DNA of 64,000 bases from Psoroptes ovis (lineage: Eukaryota; Arthropoda; Arachnida; Sarcoptiformes; Psoroptidae), in the NCBI GenBank assembly GCA_002943765.1, contig PQWQ01000003.1, positions 3,595,501-3,659,500 of the forward strand, written 5' to 3'. The stretch's first letter is position 1. The number at the start of each line of letters is the position of its first letter. The position numbers and the translations under genes are program-made. The notes under the pieces were generated by a model, which saw only the letters and a list, made by a program, of their open reading frames with translations, did not search any database and was not told the DNA's origin. Positions 13,976-25,765 of the stretch are shown here, piece after piece.

Positions 13976-14149
13976 ATGAAAAATTCAAGATGCAACCTAA
14001 CAAAATTGAAGAGAAAACCAGCGAATTACGCCACGAAAACGTTACGAAAACTAGCCGATAAGATACCCATGAAACTTGGTGACATTTCTTTTATTATTCT
14101 TATTGTTTTAATGATTTTAATGTTTTTTCTTATATGGGCCAATCAATAA
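13976..14149 (+). CDS. putative 57-aa single-pass membrane smORF
   Basis: A complete ATG-to-TAA frame of 57 residues. Residues 1-35 are strongly basic (K/R at about a quarter of positions, including KLKRK and TLRKLADK). Residues 37-54 form one hydrophobic helix (ISFIILIVLMILMFF), followed by a three-residue tail ANQ. A basic N-terminal half with a C-terminal anchor is typical of small ER or tail-anchored proteins. The basic half is less AT-rich than its surroundings, unlike the chance frames nearby. I recognise no family and see no introns. It could be chance, but the two-part architecture is unusual for random AT-rich DNA. Confidence 0.35.
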   Translation: MKNSRCNLTKLKRKPANYATKTLRKLADKIPMKLGDISFIILIVLMILMFFLIWANQ

Positions 14150-17100
14150 ATGAATGGATTTCGGTGATGATGAACATACAAACACGAATATAATAATAAT
14201 GAACACACAAACAAATATCTATGACAATGCTTTTTGTTTTTACTTTAATTTTGTTTTTTTGTTTCTTAAATATTCACATTTTTATTATTAAACACTTTTT
14301 TTTCCATTTTCATTTTGTTTTTTTTAATGTTTAATCATCACTCTTGAACATCATAAAATTTTTGGTGGCAAACAAATACACAAACATAGAAAATAATACA
14401 CATTAAGATATATATAATCGTTGTATATATTTTTTTTTCTTCAAGAAATATTGAAGAATTGAAATGAAACAAAACGGAATTTGAAAAATACGAAAAATTT
14501 GACGATATTAACCTTATGGATGGATAGTGGCAGCAAATGGCTATGCAAAATAATAAGCCAAAGCCGAAAAATATTGTTGAGTTCTTTGGTAAGAATTCTT
14601 ATTCTCTTAAGAGAATAGATTCTTTCAAGATTCGCCACAATAATAATAAAAGACTTTAGAGTGATTCAGAATTCTATGGATTATGTAGAATTCCATAAAA
14701 CAAAATTTTGACAATTTTTCCAGTGGAACTTTTAATGAAATTTTTCATCAGCCTTCTTCCGAGTTGTTTTCAATATTTTGTTGATGATGATGAGTTTGTA
14801 CAGAATATACACACAGAATTTCAGCTGCTATACAGAATCATATTCGGATTGTGCAACCAATGAAGAAGCTGCCACTATCCATGAACAACAGAGGAAAAAG
14901 CCACCCATCATCATTCGATCATTGAATCATGATATAAAATTCTGGAATATATATAAATGCGTGGATGGTACGCAAAAGGTTCCAATGTGTGTATAACATA
15001 ACTATAGAATCATCATCAACATCGCAAAGAATGAACCGAAAAAAAAAAGATGTGTGTGTATGTGTTTGTTTGATTATTGATTATTTACATCATTATGGAT
15101 GCTATAAATCGGTAGTTAGTGATGATGATGATGTTGGATACTGTTATGGCTGCTGCTGATGCTGCGCACGTTTCAATTATTTATCAATAAATTCTTTTAT
15201 TTATTCTGGTTTTTCAGTTATTATGAGGCCAATCATCATTGTGTTTTCATGTACCATTCATTGGCCATTTGAAACCATAAAAATGAATAAATAAATGAAT
15301 CGATATCACTGAACACTTCCAAAATATTATTTTAAATAATTCAATGATTCAACCAATTCTGGCATATAGAATGGATTCCATGATAGCTCAGGCGTCTAAT
15401 TCATTGCATATTGATATGATTGTATATAGAATAGAATCCGGTTGAAATCCATTAAATTCCTAGAGAATAAAACCAAATAACCGAATATATAGACGACCGG
15501 AATCGTTTATAGTTTGTTAGTGATGAGTTCGGCAAAAAAAAAATAAAATAAACGAACAACTCGATGGATTCTGTCATCGAAGAATTACTTCTTATTCTGT
15601 TATTTCTTTTTTTTTTGGAAACAATTCAAGTAAATTGAATTTGAAATGAATTGAATTTAATGAATGAATCAATATTTAACTTCCTTGATTCTCTTGTTGT
15701 TTGATGATGGGAAATTAATAATAATAAATAAAATAAAATTTATTACAATGTTTGTTTTATCATAATAAATAAACATAAACATACAAACATACAAACAAAT
15801 ACATAAATACCAAAAGGCTAAATTAAGGCTGAATTTTGCTTGCCAAGCTTTCTGTTTTATTGTTTTTATTAATTTTGAATTTTGAATTCCATTTTTTGAA
15901 TTTCGTTTTATCGGAAAGATCAATAATTCATTTGAAAATTTATGAATTATTTTGAAAATTAATTTATGGAATAATATTTCCAATGAAAAATACACAATGT
16001 TTTAATTTTTAATTATTTGAACACATTTTTTGTTTACATTTCCAATGATATATGAATCATTAATTGTAAGTTTTTAAATGGTTAAACAGAAATTGCTTGC
16101 TGCGCAAGTTTTGTATGAGTTGCACTTGGCAAGCAAATGCAGTTTATTGATTGGAATTTAACCGGAAAATAATTCGCAAAAATAAAATTTTTAAAATTGA
16201 AAAAAAAAAAATTTGAACCAAAACAGAATCCAATCCAGTAGTTATTTGGTGATTTGGGAAGAATTTTTCTCCCGAAATGCCTTGGAATTCATGGTAAATC
16301 ATGGGAATTCAATGGAATTTGAATGATAATTCATGATAAGCTTCTTATCCAAAGAATGAATGAAGAGTTATTATTTTGGAATTTTCTTATTAAAATAAAA
16401 AAATTTGAAATCAAAACTTTTGAAAAAGTAGATTTCGAGAAAGAAGATTTTGATTTGATAATTCCAATGAATAGAATTTATTATGTATCAATGATGATGC
16501 ATCGATGAATATTTGTATCAATAGTTGTACGAGATCTATTTCAAATTTGATTTAATTGAAAAATTACGATCAATTTTATGGTAAAATATGGTCAATTTTC
16601 GTCCACAAATAGGCTGTTGCATTCGGTAATTGTTTGGTTTGAATGGACGAAACAGGTTTTTCTTCACATTTTTCAATTGAATGGAATACCTTAGTTGATG
16701 GTGTTGTTCATTTCGGCTTTTCATTGGTTTATTTTCCGATGGCTAACATCATAAATATCTACCTAAATGTCTTTCTTTCTCTTTTCATTTGAGCCTCACG
16801 TTGAGTTCAGTTGAGTTTTCAGTAACGGCAGCAACCAGATTGCAGCCAGTAACCACAAAACATAACAATTGTCAATGATAACAATAACAATGATCAACAA
16901 CATTGATCGATGATGATGATGATGACGTTGAATATGTGTATGATTTTAATTGTTTTCTACTTAAAAATAGAAAATTTAATATTTCCATTTAAAATCAATT
17001 ATAAAATCACATCATAATTGTAAGAATAGACAAAAATAAAATGGCAAATTTTGATTGAATATTCGAATATTTTACACAATTGATCAATAACAATGGTCAA

Positions 17101-18225
17101 TCATCGTCGACAAATCAACGTAATCGTAATTTTCTGTGATTAAATTTTATGATTACCAATCAATCAATTATATCATTGATTTGGGTAAGCATTTGTTTAT
17201 TTTCGTTTTCTCTGCAAATGTCAAATCGTCATTTTACCTAAACTTAAGCCATCAGACCATGAATAGTTGAATCGTTGAAATCTCTGATACTCAAATTATA
17301 TCATAAACGATTTGCAATTAGAATGGTGAAGACATTTTTTTTAATGTTTGCGAAATCTAATTTGAATAATTTTGTTTCTAAATTTAAATAATAAAATTTT
17401 CCTTCTTTGATTTCAAAATTATAATTACCTGAGATCAATTACTAAGGTTGTCATAATGATGTAAGTGATACCTGAATTGATTGATTTTCGATCAAAATAA
17501 TCAATCAATAATCGATTAAATTCCTGGACACAATTCAATAAGGGGTTGTTGGATCCTTTTTGGTACTTGATACATTCATTAGTCGATAATAGTTCCAGAT
17601 TCCAGCTCTGAAATTATCATTAGTCGATTATCAATTACAAAGATAATTGTGTTTGTAATTCATAAAAAATGTTTTCAAGCACCTAAAACAAATTTAAAAT
17701 TTGAAAAAAGAGAAATATTAGACAATTATTATAATCAACAACGAGTTAATAATTTAGGTCTTTGTCCTATGAATTGTAATTATGATAATTATTTTGTCAA
17801 AAATTTTAACATTATTTTTGTTTTTGTCAAAAATCAATCAATCATAATTGAGTTCAATTACATATTCAAATATAATAGTTGACAATACAATAGATGAATA
17901 CCTGTGTAAAATATTCAAATGAATCAATACAACTTTTTGCCATGGATGATTGAAATCAATCGCGATTATTATATCATTATTGATTATCGTTAGTTTCTAG
18001 TTGTTTTTTGCCTGCACAAATTTTTCCTTCTTTTTTTCTTTGAAAAATAATTTTTAATTATTTTTCTCCTCATTCATTCATTCATTTGCATATCTTTGTT
18101 TTCAAATATTAGCTTCGATTGATTTTTTTTCTGGGGTCTAAATTTTAGTTTAGTTTCAAATTTGAAATCATTCTGACAGTTTCATTTCATTCTATTTGAC
18201 AGAAGAAACAAAAAATTTTCAAAAA
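14150..18225. other. gene-poor AT-rich stretch
   Basis: No supported gene. A slightly less AT-rich patch at about 14,780-15,000 contains an open frame with a protein-like segment, but no splice structure or homology supports it. The 16,790-16,870 patch (CAGT-rich, less AT-rich) could be a promoter or 5' UTR. The last few hundred bases are presumably the promoter of the MOSPD2-like gene. Confidence 0.5.
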
Positions 18226-20432
18226 ATGAAAACATCAACAAATCAAAATGAATTACAAACGAATCAACCAACGATTTGTAATAAGAGAGTTTATACATCA
18301 AAAAGTGCACCATTAGTGGCAAAAATTCGTGAACGTTTTTTCGAAAATGAATGGCCAAAAAATGCAGGTAAATTCTTTGATTATTTGTTACAATAAATAT
18401 CATTGAATAATTGATTTTTTGATTAGAATTATATTATGAACAAGATATTGAACGTATAAAACAATCCGATTGGTTTGTAAAACGTTATCTATTACAAACA
18501 AAACGTAATGTAGATGAAGCATATGATCTGTTGGTTCAAGCATTACGTTGGAGAAAAGAAATAAATTTTCCGAATCTGAGTGAAAAATATTTTCCCAAAG
18601 AATTTTTTGAAATTGGTGCCCTGTTCTCTTATGAACCTGATCGACAAGGTAATCCTGTGATATATTTACGTGTACGTGTACATAGAAAAATCAAAGATGT
18701 AGAATTATTTGTGAAATTATTTTTATTCTACACAATAAATCGTGTCGATTTGGAAAGTGGTGAAAATGGTTGCACAGTTGTATTCGATTGTAATGGTGCC
18801 GGTTATGCAAATATGGATTTAGATTTGTTGAAAAATTTGATTGACATTGCATTCAAATATTTTCCATATTGTATACGTTTAGTGATTATACATGAACTAT
18901 CATGGATGTTGGATGCATTTCGACGTATAGCGATGACATTTGTACCGGCAACATTGAAATCGATAGTAAAATTTACAAATAAAGATAATATTGATGAATA
19001 TATTGCAATAGAAAATTTACCCGATTTTATGGGCGGTAAATGTCAACGTAATTATCGTCGAATACCGGATAATTGTCCAACAATTGAAGAAGCATGTGCA
19101 GAGATTGGATTTTCAGCTGAAAAAGCACATAAAATTCTTAAACAATTTGAACCATATTTAATTGAAAGTCGTGAAGCGATAAAAAAAATTGAAGAACAAC
19201 AACGACAACAGCAACAACAGCAGCAGCAGCAAGAACAACAGAAATCTTTAAATCAAAATAAAAAAAAATTAACAAATGGTGATGTTTTTTTAGATGAACA
19301 ACAACAACAACAAAGTAACAAGGAAGCATTGAATATCAATGGTGATGATAAAATAATTAAAAATATAAGCGAAAAAAATGAACATGAAGCGCCATCACCA
19401 TCATCAACAACAGCAACAGCAGCAACGAATGCAAATGATGAAAAAATTGCCTTAGTTCATTCGCCTAAATCAAAATTATATCAACAAATAGCAACAATTT
19501 ATCCACAAAATATAATACAATTTCGTAGACGTATATTATATATGAATCAATTAAATCATTTAAATCAAAATTATTTGAAAAAAATTTTCGAACCAGAAAA
19601 GGAAAATTTTGTTCATAAAAAATTGAATTTATCATCATCAACATCGAAATCAGTGGTATTAACAACAGGAACCATTATGATTCATAATAATAATTTAAAT
19701 AGAATTTTAGCATTTAAAATTCAATCAAATTGTTCTTGTACATTATCATCATCATCATCATCATCAACAAACAATGGTGTTGATGATGATGATGATGATG
19801 AAAAGAATGATGATGATGGTAATGGTAATGGTAAAAATTGTAGCTATAAATATATTGTAACGCCCAATCAAGGATTATTGCTACCAGAATCATATATTCG
19901 TATAAATATTATTCTACAACCAACAAATAATGTGATTACTGGCAATATTCCAAACCTAATTAAAAATATGATGATAACTAAAAAAACAAATAAGGACAAA
20001 TTTTTATTAATAATGTGTTCATTATCCAAAGATTATTTCAATAATCAAATGTACTTGAAAATTAATCGAACACAATTTAATCAATTATTCGATAAGATTA
20101 ATATCGATTATGATAATCATGGTGATAATTCGAAACAAAAAATATTTACACATAAATTTATAGCAAAATTTGATCATATCAACGATGATGATGTATTGCT
20201 GTCGGATAATTTGAATGAATCAAATCAATTGTCGGATGGTAAATCGATAATATTGAAGCTATCGAATGAATTACGATTATTGCGTAAAAATTATCGAAAA
20301 ATTTCCAAACAACAATCAATGATTAATTCAATTGTATTGATTGTGATATTAATCTTGATGTTGGTTTGGATTCTTGATCTTTTTCCAATGTTTTTTAATG
20401 AACAAAATAATATGGTCAAATATTTTGATTGA
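18226..20432 (+). CDS. MOSPD2: MOSPD2-like CRAL-TRIO/MSP ER membrane protein
   Basis: Exons 18,226-18,367 and 18,427-20,432 flank a 59-bp GT-AG intron and give 715 residues. Order of parts: a CRAL-TRIO N-terminal helical segment (about 30-95); a CRAL-TRIO lipid-binding domain (about 110-255) ending in LPDFMGGKC; a poly-Q linker (about 300-345); an MSP/VAP domain (about 446-587) with YIVTPNQGLLLPESYIRIN and KDKFLLIMCS; and one C-terminal membrane helix (about 680-702, SIVLIVILILMLVW). This is the architecture of MOSPD2, an ER tether whose MSP domain binds FFAT motifs at membrane contact sites. Oddity: about 30 Ser/Asp/Asn residues are inserted inside the MSP fold. The ATG at 18,226 was chosen because it is the first in frame; the open frame extends upstream without an ATG. 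Function is inferred from the architecture. Confidence 0.85.
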
Positions 20433-20746
20433 CCATTTTTTCTTTTTTTTCTTTGTTTGAATCAAATTAATCTTTATTTAACTTTCAATTTCTTCAGATG
20501 TTTTGATGTTATTGATGTTTGAGTGTTCGTCTTTTTGAATGAAATTTTGTTTGTCTTAACAAGATCTAATTGTTACAATGAATAAGAAGATGGTATTTAT
20601 AATTTGATTTTGTTATAATTTTTTATATTTTAATTATGTTATTGATATTATTTTTTTAATCAAAATACAAACAAATAAATAATAATTTGACGTATAAAAT
20701 TTCCATTGAGTTTTGTTTCCGGTTCCAGTTGCTTTTCTTTTGATGT
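20433..20746. other. intergenic, 3' flanks of convergent genes
   Basis: AT-rich sequence between the MOSPD2-like stop and the actin stop on the opposite strand. It presumably holds both 3' UTRs. No other feature is seen. Confidence 0.6.
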
Positions 20747-21877
20747 TTAGAAACATTTTCTGTGGACAATAGCTGGGCCAGCTTCATCGTATTCTTGTTT
20801 GGAGATCCACATTTGTTGGAAAGTGGACAATGAGGCCAAGATTGAACCACCAATCCAGACTGAGTATTTACGTTCTGGTGGGGCGATGATCTTGATTTTG
20901 ATGGTGGCTGGAGCCAAGGCTGTGATTTCTTTTTGCATACGATCGGCAATACCTGGGTACATGGTTGTACCACCTGACAATACGGTGTTGGCGAACAAGT
21001 CTTTACGGATATCAATGTCGCATTTCATGATTGAGTTGTATGAAGTTTCATGAATACCAACAGCTTCCATACCCAAGAAGGATGGTTGGAAAAGAGCTTC
21101 TGGTGCACGGAAACGTTCCGAACCGATGGAGATGACTTGACCATCAGGCAATTCATATGATTTTTCCAATGCCGATGATGTGGCGGCAGTGGCCATCTCG
21201 TTATCGAAGTCCAAGGCGACGTAGCAGAGTTTTTCCTTGATGTCACGGACAATTTCTCGTTCAGCTGTTGTTACGAATGAGTAACCACGTTCAGTCAAGA
21301 TTTTCATCAAGTAATCGGTTAAGTCACGACCAGCCATATCCAAACGGAGAATGGCGTGTGGGAGAGCATAACCTTCATAGATTGGGACGGTGTGTGTGAC
21401 ACCATCGCCTGAATCCAAGACAATACCGGTTGTACGACCAGAGGCATACAATGACAATACAGCTTGGATGGCGATGTAGACGGCTGGGCTGTTGAAGGTC
21501 TCGAACATGATTTGTGTCATCTTTTCTCTGTTGGCTTTTGGATTCAATGGAGCTTCGGTCAATAAGACTGGGCTTTCTTCTGGGGCAATACGCAATTCAT
21601 TGTAGAAGGTGTGATGCCAGATTTTTTCCATATCATCCCAGTTGGTAACGATACCGTGTTCAATTGGGTATTTCAATGTAAGAATACCTCTTTTTGATTG
21701 AGCTTCATCGCCTACGTATGAGTCTTTGTTACCCATACCAACCATGACACCTTGATGTCTTGGTCGACCGACGATTGATGGGAAGACGGCACGTGGAGCA
21801 TCATCACCAGCGAAACCGGCTTTGCACATACCGGAACCATTGTCAACAACCAATGCTGTTACTTCGTCGTCACACAT
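20747..21877 (-). CDS. actin (copy 1), intronless
   Basis: An uninterrupted 376-codon frame that is canonical actin along its whole length: MCDDEVTALVVDNGSGMCKA nucleotide loop, GVMVGMGNKDSYVGDEAQSK, DSGDGVTHTVPIYEGYALPH, and the C-terminal end IVHRKCF. It polymerises into cytoskeletal or thin filaments and hydrolyses ATP. The coding region is clearly richer in GC than its flanks, as is usual for highly expressed genes. The start is the only one compatible with a normal actin N-terminus. The protein is identical to the copy at 24,635-25,765, with nine silent differences. No coding intron is present; a 5' UTR intron cannot be excluded. Whether it is a muscle or cytoplasmic isoform cannot be settled from sequence alone. 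Confidence 0.98.
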   Translation of the reverse strand: MCDDEVTALVVDNGSGMCKAGFAGDDAPRAVFPSIVGRPRHQGVMVGMGNKDSYVGDEAQSKRGILTLKYPIEHGIVTNWDDMEKIWHHTFYNELRIAPEESPVLLTEAPLNPKANREKMTQIMFETFNSPAVYIAIQAVLSLYASGRTTGIVLDSGDGVTHTVPIYEGYALPHAILRLDMAGRDLTDYLMKILTERGYSFVTTAEREIVRDIKEKLCYVALDFDNEMATAATSSALEKSYELPDGQVISIGSERFRAPEALFQPSFLGMEAVGIHETSYNSIMKCDIDIRKDLFANTVLSGGTTMYPGIADRMQKEITALAPATIKIKIIAPPERKYSVWIGGSILASLSTFQQMWISKQEYDEAGPAIVHRKCF

Positions 21878-24634
21878 TTTTGATTTTTGTTGATTGGTAC
21901 TTGATGAATTGAATAAATGAAAAACAAATTAAAATTTTTTTCCGCAAAGGAAACAAACGCAATGAAATCTTCGATGAACGAAACTAAGATTCAATGAAAT
22001 TCGAAACAATGTTTTTATATGAATTCAATTTTCTTTCGATTTATGCTCTACAATATTCTTATGATCAATGGAAGTAGAATTAAAAATTGAAGAATTGAAA
22101 ATTTTATTTTCATTTCATTTATTCATTCATTGTTGCTCTATTCATCATCATTCTATTCAACAAGCATATGTTTTTTTTTATCGAATAGAATATTCTATTT
22201 AGGATATATATTCTTCAATGTTAATATAAAAATAAATATTATCATCATTTACGCCAACTATCAATTACGCATACATACATAAACCATAATCAACTAACTT
22301 AACCAACCAACCAACCAACCAACCAACTAACCAACTAAACAGCCTGTTCAAGACAACGCCCGTTCTAATTCGAAAAAAAAAAATTTTTCGTTTTTTGTTT
22401 TCGAATCTTTTTTTGTATAATCTTCGAAAGATTCTTAAATTTATACACACAAATATGTTCATAAACAAAGAAAAAATAATTTAGCTTGATTTCAATTTCA
22501 AAAATTATTCCGTTGTTCGTAGACATTCATAGTAATAAATTTTTTATTTTAAATTTCTTCATCGAAAAATAATTTTCCAATAATAAACATATGTACATTA
22601 CAAACATTGTTCGTATGTGTGCGTGTGTGTGTGTATGATGCTTTTCATCTCATTTATTCATATTATGTCTATGAAATTGTGTCCAAATCAAGCAAAACCA
22701 TTTCGAAATGATGACGATGATGATGATGATGATGATGTTTATAAATGCAAGAATACATTTTGATCATGTTATTCTTACTCGTATATTCTTCTCCAATTTT
22801 TTTTCTGCAAAAGAATTTAAAAATTTTAGTTTAAATCTATTCAATTTCAAGCAGGAAAGAAACGCTTTGAAAATTGCACAATCAATTGAAATTTCAAAAA
22901 TTTTTATGAAATTCTTTTAAGAAATAATTCAAAAATTCTGTATAACCTTTGAATCAAGGTGCTAAATAGACCTTGCAATCATTCAATCAATCAATTATCA
23001 AATTCAGCCCATGAAGCTTTTGTGCTTGAACCTATTAGAAACGAGACCTAATCTGGAGATAATAACCAAGAAATGGTCAAAAATTTCACCAAAACATTCA
23101 GTTGTCAATTCATTTGCCACTACAAAACAATGATTAACGAAATGAAACAAATGAAATTTCAAGAATTTCTCTTGAAAGTGTTCATAAAAGCTAAGAATAA
23201 AATTCATCATAGAAAAAAAATCTAGCACACAACTGTTGCAGCAATCGCTGATTGTTGCTTGTATGCATATGGTTTTTGCTAACATGATAATGTTCAATAC
23301 ACTGATTCGTGAATATTACATTCATAAACCCGAAATCGTATGTAAGCAAAATGTATAAATCATAGTGCGAACAATTGACAGACATGTGAATGAGAAATGA
23401 AAAATTTCATTCATTCATTCATTCATTTATAATTATTTCACTTTAATTATTCAATTTTTTTTTCATTTGAAAATTTTCTACCATTTATGTACACTTGAGT
23501 CTTCATTTATATTTTGTCTAGTTTACAAGCATTCAAATGCACAAAATTTCTTTGCTTTTATTTCGTTATTTTGCTTGAAAAAACAAATAAACAAACTCAT
23601 ATAAACAAAACAAGTTAGAATGTAAAATAACAAATGTTTTTCATTGAAAAAAATTCAACGAAAAAAAAATTCTTTAAATTTCTTTGAAGAGAAGAAAAAA
23701 AAATAGAAATTCTTTGTTCAAAAATGAATATTTGAACATTATTTTTTTTTCTTGAATTATATGTCAATATGTTTGCGTGTAAGTATTTTAAAATAATTCC
23801 CATCTCTTCGTATTTCTTTTTCACAATGAATAACAACACCAAGATTGGTTGAAATTCTTCACATTTTCCTCTTTTTGAAATGAATCCAAGAATTGAACAA
23901 GAATGCTATGAGAACATAATGGTGGTGTATGAGAATATTTAAATTTAAAATTCTTTATTTCAATTAATCGAAACACCATTGTAAAATGAGCGAAGAATGC
24001 TGGGATTTCACTAATTTTCATACCTTTCAGTTGATGTTTTACCTACCTTTTCTTATCTGCTGATATGAGAAAAATGAAATTTCAAAAATTTCAAAGTGTT
24101 TTGGAAATTTGGACGGATTATAGATGGTAATGGATAGATTTAGAGTTGGAAAATAGATTTTTCCCGCTCAGAAAAAAATTTGAATTTTATGAAAAATTTT
24201 CGATAAAAGATGCCGTCACTGTCGTTCGTGGCTCTTAGATTTTATTTGAATTTTTTCTTCAGCGCGAAATTTCGACAACTCCCATTTGTTAATTTAATTT
24301 TTTCTTTTACGAATCATTATGCTCATTAGAATCGTTTATATTGATAATCATTGACTTTATTATTATTATTATTTGAATTATAATGCAATTTTATTTATGA
24401 CAGATATATAGATTATAATTATAATAATAATAGGCTGTAATTGTTTGTTGTTTTATTGTATACGATTTGTTTGTGATTTTTTCCAGTCGATTTGATTTTG
24501 TTTCAGCTGTTTGGCTTTATGGGTTTTTTTTTTGTATTACCATTATTATTATCATCATTATCATTATTATTGTATTTGTGTAATAAGAGAATAAATAAAT
24601 ATAATAATTGCAAATAAACAGTACAAAAAAAAAT
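21878..24634. other. intergenic region between the actin genes
   Basis: AT-rich, with no supported gene. It includes a (CCAA)n tract near 22,298-22,340, a GT-rich tract near 22,618-22,636 and ATG repeats near 22,715-22,740. The part next to 21,877 should hold the promoter and any 5' UTR intron of actin copy 1. Confidence 0.55.
22298..22340. repeat. (CCAA)n microsatellite
   Basis: A run of CCAA units with two CTAA interruptions. Confidence 0.85.
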
Positions 24635-25765
24635 TTAGAAACATTTTCTGTGGACAATAGCTGGGCCAGCTTCATCGTATTCTTGTTTGGAGATCCACAT
24701 TTGTTGGAAAGTGGACAATGAGGCCAAGATTGAACCACCAATCCAGACTGAGTATTTACGTTCTGGTGGGGCGATGATCTTGATTTTGATGGTGGCTGGA
24801 GCCAAGGCTGTGATTTCTTTTTGCATACGATCGGCAATACCTGGGTACATGGTTGTACCACCTGACAATACGGTGTTGGCGAACAAGTCTTTACGGATAT
24901 CAATGTCGCATTTCATGATTGAGTTGTATGAAGTTTCATGAATACCAACAGCTTCCATACCCAAGAAGGATGGTTGGAAAAGAGCTTCTGGTGCACGGAA
25001 ACGTTCCGAACCGATGGAGATGACTTGACCATCAGGCAATTCATATGATTTTTCCAATGCCGATGATGTGGCGGCAGTGGCCATCTCGTTATCGAAGTCC
25101 AAGGCGACGTAGCAAAGTTTTTCCTTGATGTCACGGACAATTTCTCGTTCAGCTGTTGTTACGAATGAGTAACCACGTTCAGTCAAGATTTTCATCAAGT
25201 AATCGGTTAAGTCACGACCGGCCATATCCAAACGGAGAATGGCGTGTGGAAGGGCATAACCTTCATAGATTGGGACAGTGTGTGTGACACCATCACCTGA
25301 ATCCAAGACAATACCGGTTGTACGACCAGAGGCATACAATGACAATACAGCTTGGATGGCGATGTAGACGGCTGGGCTGTTGAAGGTCTCGAACATGATT
25401 TGTGTCATCTTTTCTCTGTTGGCTTTTGGATTCAATGGAGCTTCGGTCAATAAGACTGGGCTTTCTTCTGGGGCAATACGCAATTCATTGTAGAAGGTGT
25501 GATGCCAGATTTTTTCCATATCATCCCAGTTGGTAACGATACCGTGTTCAATTGGGTATTTCAATGTAAGAATACCTCTTTTTGATTGAGCTTCATCGCC
25601 TACATATGAGTCTTTGTTACCCATACCGACCATGACACCTTGATGTCTTGGTCGACCGACGATTGATGGGAAGACGGCACGGGGAGCATCATCACCAGCG
25701 AAACCGGCTTTGCACATACCGGAACCATTGTCAACAACCAATGCTGTTACTTCGTCGTCACACAT
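24635..25765 (-). CDS. actin (copy 2), intronless
   Basis: A second 376-codon actin frame in the same orientation as copy 1, encoding exactly the same protein. The two coding regions differ at nine positions, all silent and all in the 5' 58% of the gene; the last roughly 480 nt (coding 3' part) are identical. Sequence similarity ends abruptly at both ends of the coding region, only a few bases outside the start and stop codons. This points to an old duplication kept uniform by gene conversion plus selection, or to a retrocopy, rather than a fresh segmental duplication. The function is that of actin. Confidence 0.98.
   Translation of the reverse strand: MCDDEVTALVVDNGSGMCKAGFAGDDAPRAVFPSIVGRPRHQGVMVGMGNKDSYVGDEAQSKRGILTLKYPIEHGIVTNWDDMEKIWHHTFYNELRIAPEESPVLLTEAPLNPKANREKMTQIMFETFNSPAVYIAIQAVLSLYASGRTTGIVLDSGDGVTHTVPIYEGYALPHAILRLDMAGRDLTDYLMKILTERGYSFVTTAEREIVRDIKEKLCYVALDFDNEMATAATSSALEKSYELPDGQVISIGSERFRAPEALFQPSFLGMEAVGIHETSYNSIMKCDIDIRKDLFANTVLSGGTTMYPGIADRMQKEITALAPATIKIKIIAPPERKYSVWIGGSILASLSTFQQMWISKQEYDEAGPAIVHRKCF

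Noticed and set aside
14778..14996. Protein-like segment (CYTESYSDCATNEEAAT) in an open frame
   Set aside because: There are possible acceptor sites nearby but no partner exon, no recognisable family and a repeat-derived start.
20656..21252. Overlapping frames on both strands within the actin genes
   Set aside because: They are shadows of the highly conserved actin frame and recur identically in both copies.
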